Origin: Bombus terrestris
Taxonomy: Eukaryota > Arthropoda > Insecta > Hymenoptera > Apidae
Assembly (NCBI RefSeq): GCF_910591885.1
Contig: NC_063275.1
Span: 3,460,501-3,524,500 of the forward strand
Direction: 5' to 3'
Length of the DNA: 64,000 nt
Shown one piece after another: positions 62,641 to 64,000 of this stretch. The number at the start of each line of letters is the position of its first letter. Within the stretch, counting starts at the first letter, position 1. Position numbers and translations under genes: made by a program. The notes beneath the pieces are model-generated. The model searched no databases. It was not told the origin of the DNA and was given only the letters and a program-made list of their open reading frames with translations.

Positions 62641-64000
62641 TTCGGTGTCTCCAAATTGTCCGAATGATTTCCAACCAAGACCATAGTGTCTTTCTATCAG
62701 CAAATTCGACTATCTTAAATTCAAAGAAACTACAACACAAAGGAATCGTTAATACGCGATTCTCTTTTCGATTTTATGATTCTTGAAACCTTGAAAGCCA
62801 TTTTGTTTGCCGAGACGAGAGCAAGGATTAAACTTCTTATCTTCTTGAAGTTGGTTCAAAACTTGAATCTTCGAATCTGCCATATTATCTCGCGGTGTAA
62901 CTCGCTGAAAGAGAACACAGAGAAAGGACAAAGCTCGCTGGTCCCCGAAGTCGCGAACAGCCGGTTACTTTACGATCTTCCGAACAATAGGAAATGATAA
63001 TTCATAGTGGATGCTTCCTACGACCCTCGAATTACCCGGGGGTGTTCACAGGGGCCAAAGGCTGCGAAGTCCGCGGCACTACCGTGCAGTTATATGGCAT
63101 CGACCAACACTGCTCGTGATAACTGTAACGCCTCGAAGGGTTATTTATTGCGTCGATTCGAACGTGCAACCCCTTTTTCCACACTCGCTGGGAATAGACA
63201 ATAACGATGTGTCATCGTTTTTCCTCTCTTTTTCGTTCGTTTCCGTTTACCCTTTCTTCGTGCTGCATCGTGAATTTTTCAGGAAAAATGGCTATTTCCA
63301 GGTGCAAACGGCATCGAAATATCGTAGTAAGGATTGAATAGACATACTAAGTTCGTTTCTGTTGGATAAATGGATTAAATACTCGTCGAAATATCGTGAT
63401 ATCTTTAGTTTCTCGGAATCGCTTTTGTTGAAAATTGATATCCCAGCTTTGTAAGTGGATACTGTAACGTTTACAATTTTGAACGATCGTAAGAAACCAC
63501 TCGTTAGAGGTAATATTATACTTAGACTACGCAGATTCGTATTCTTACGAATGTAACTAAAAAACAAAAAAAAAAAAAAGAAGAAAGAAACAGAACTCTA
63601 AATATTATAACGAGAGTATCTTATCTTTGTTTATTATTCGTAATTCGTAATCCTCTTGCTTTGCAGCTTAAGGATGACTTCCAGTTACATCGCACATCAG
63701 TAGTATAACAAGACTGTATTCTAGGTACATGTATATTTTTACATATTCTACACATAGCATGTATTTTTGCATTTTTTAATTTCTCATAAATATATACACA
63801 CTGACAATTATATAATTTAATTATAATAAGCTATCGGTCCGGTTTTGGCCTTTATTTATTGGTCCGGCACTTCATACGTGTAATCTCTTTCAACAATATT
63901 TAAACACTATTTTCTGAATTTTCATCGACTCGGTAAACGCTCCGTGGCTCATGAAACAACACCCATCGTCGCACAGCAAAGTCGCGATGATTCTGACATG
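62641..64000. other. right-edge region without recognised gene
   Basis: Mixed composition, with a GC-richer patch at 62900-63190 and AT-rich DNA after 63500. Frames are short and give no family. It may be intron of the DMRT gene or intergenic DNA. Confidence 0.3.

Noticed and set aside
1..64000. Bacterial-style operons, CRISPR arrays or riboswitches
   Set aside because: Spliced animal genes throughout show eukaryotic nuclear DNA; no regular short direct repeats with unique spacers were seen.

Overview
The window is eukaryotic nuclear DNA, and the gene content and architecture point to an insect. The genes are compact and AT-rich, with short GT-AG introns mostly under 150 bp, and many are arranged head to head or tail to tail. 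Proteins have clear animal orthologues. My best guess is a hymenopteran, probably a bee: AT-rich genes sit beside GC-richer, CpG-containing gene-poor DNA, with piggyBac- and mariner-type repeats. The sequence alone does not fix the species. Exon models were built by hand from splice consensus and reading phase; no alignment was run.

Left half (1-36.4 kb), gene-dense: 6-phosphogluconolactonase (minus, cut by the left edge); an ABHD13-like membrane alpha/beta hydrolase (plus); a leucine-rich-repeat transmembrane protein (minus); DNA polymerase delta subunit 3 (minus); ARMC8, a CTLH/GID ubiquitin-ligase subunit (plus); ICA69/ICA1, an arfaptin-homology-domain protein (minus); a MARVEL-like four-helix membrane protein (plus); an unrecognised 744-residue, ten-exon protein (minus); a secreted Pro/Gly-rich protein with two possible C-termini (plus); PIG-O, a GPI-anchor ethanolamine-phosphate transferase (minus); and a TXNDC12/AGR-like ER thioredoxin-fold protein (plus). 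These are mostly unrelated housekeeping genes in divergent or convergent pairs, not an operon-like system.

Right half (36.4-64 kb), gene-poor: the only clear gene is a DM-domain transcription factor of the DMRTA/dmrt99B type (plus, 44344 onward). Two coding exons are visible and the gene continues past 46814, probably beyond the window. Around it lie GC-rich islands and low-complexity tracts that look like developmental regulatory DNA, though this is inference.

The gene-poor half also holds a concentration of mobile-element debris: a TTAA-flanked piggyBac-type MITE (39029-39604), a decayed piggyBac transposase (about 54.36-55.32 kb, minus), a large inverted pair of an unclassified repeat (about 55.69-57.99 kb), an 81-bp palindromic mariner MITE flanked by TA (59174-59254), a tandem array of about seven copies of a ~237-bp unit (60.1-61.87 kb), and a ~511-bp element with terminal inverted repeats inserted into that array. 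I found no convincing tRNA, rRNA or CRISPR. I saw no obviously new multi-gene system. The best leads are the unrecognised gene at 24.0-27.0 kb, the alternative ends and in-frame introns, and the repeat cluster downstream of the DMRT exons.
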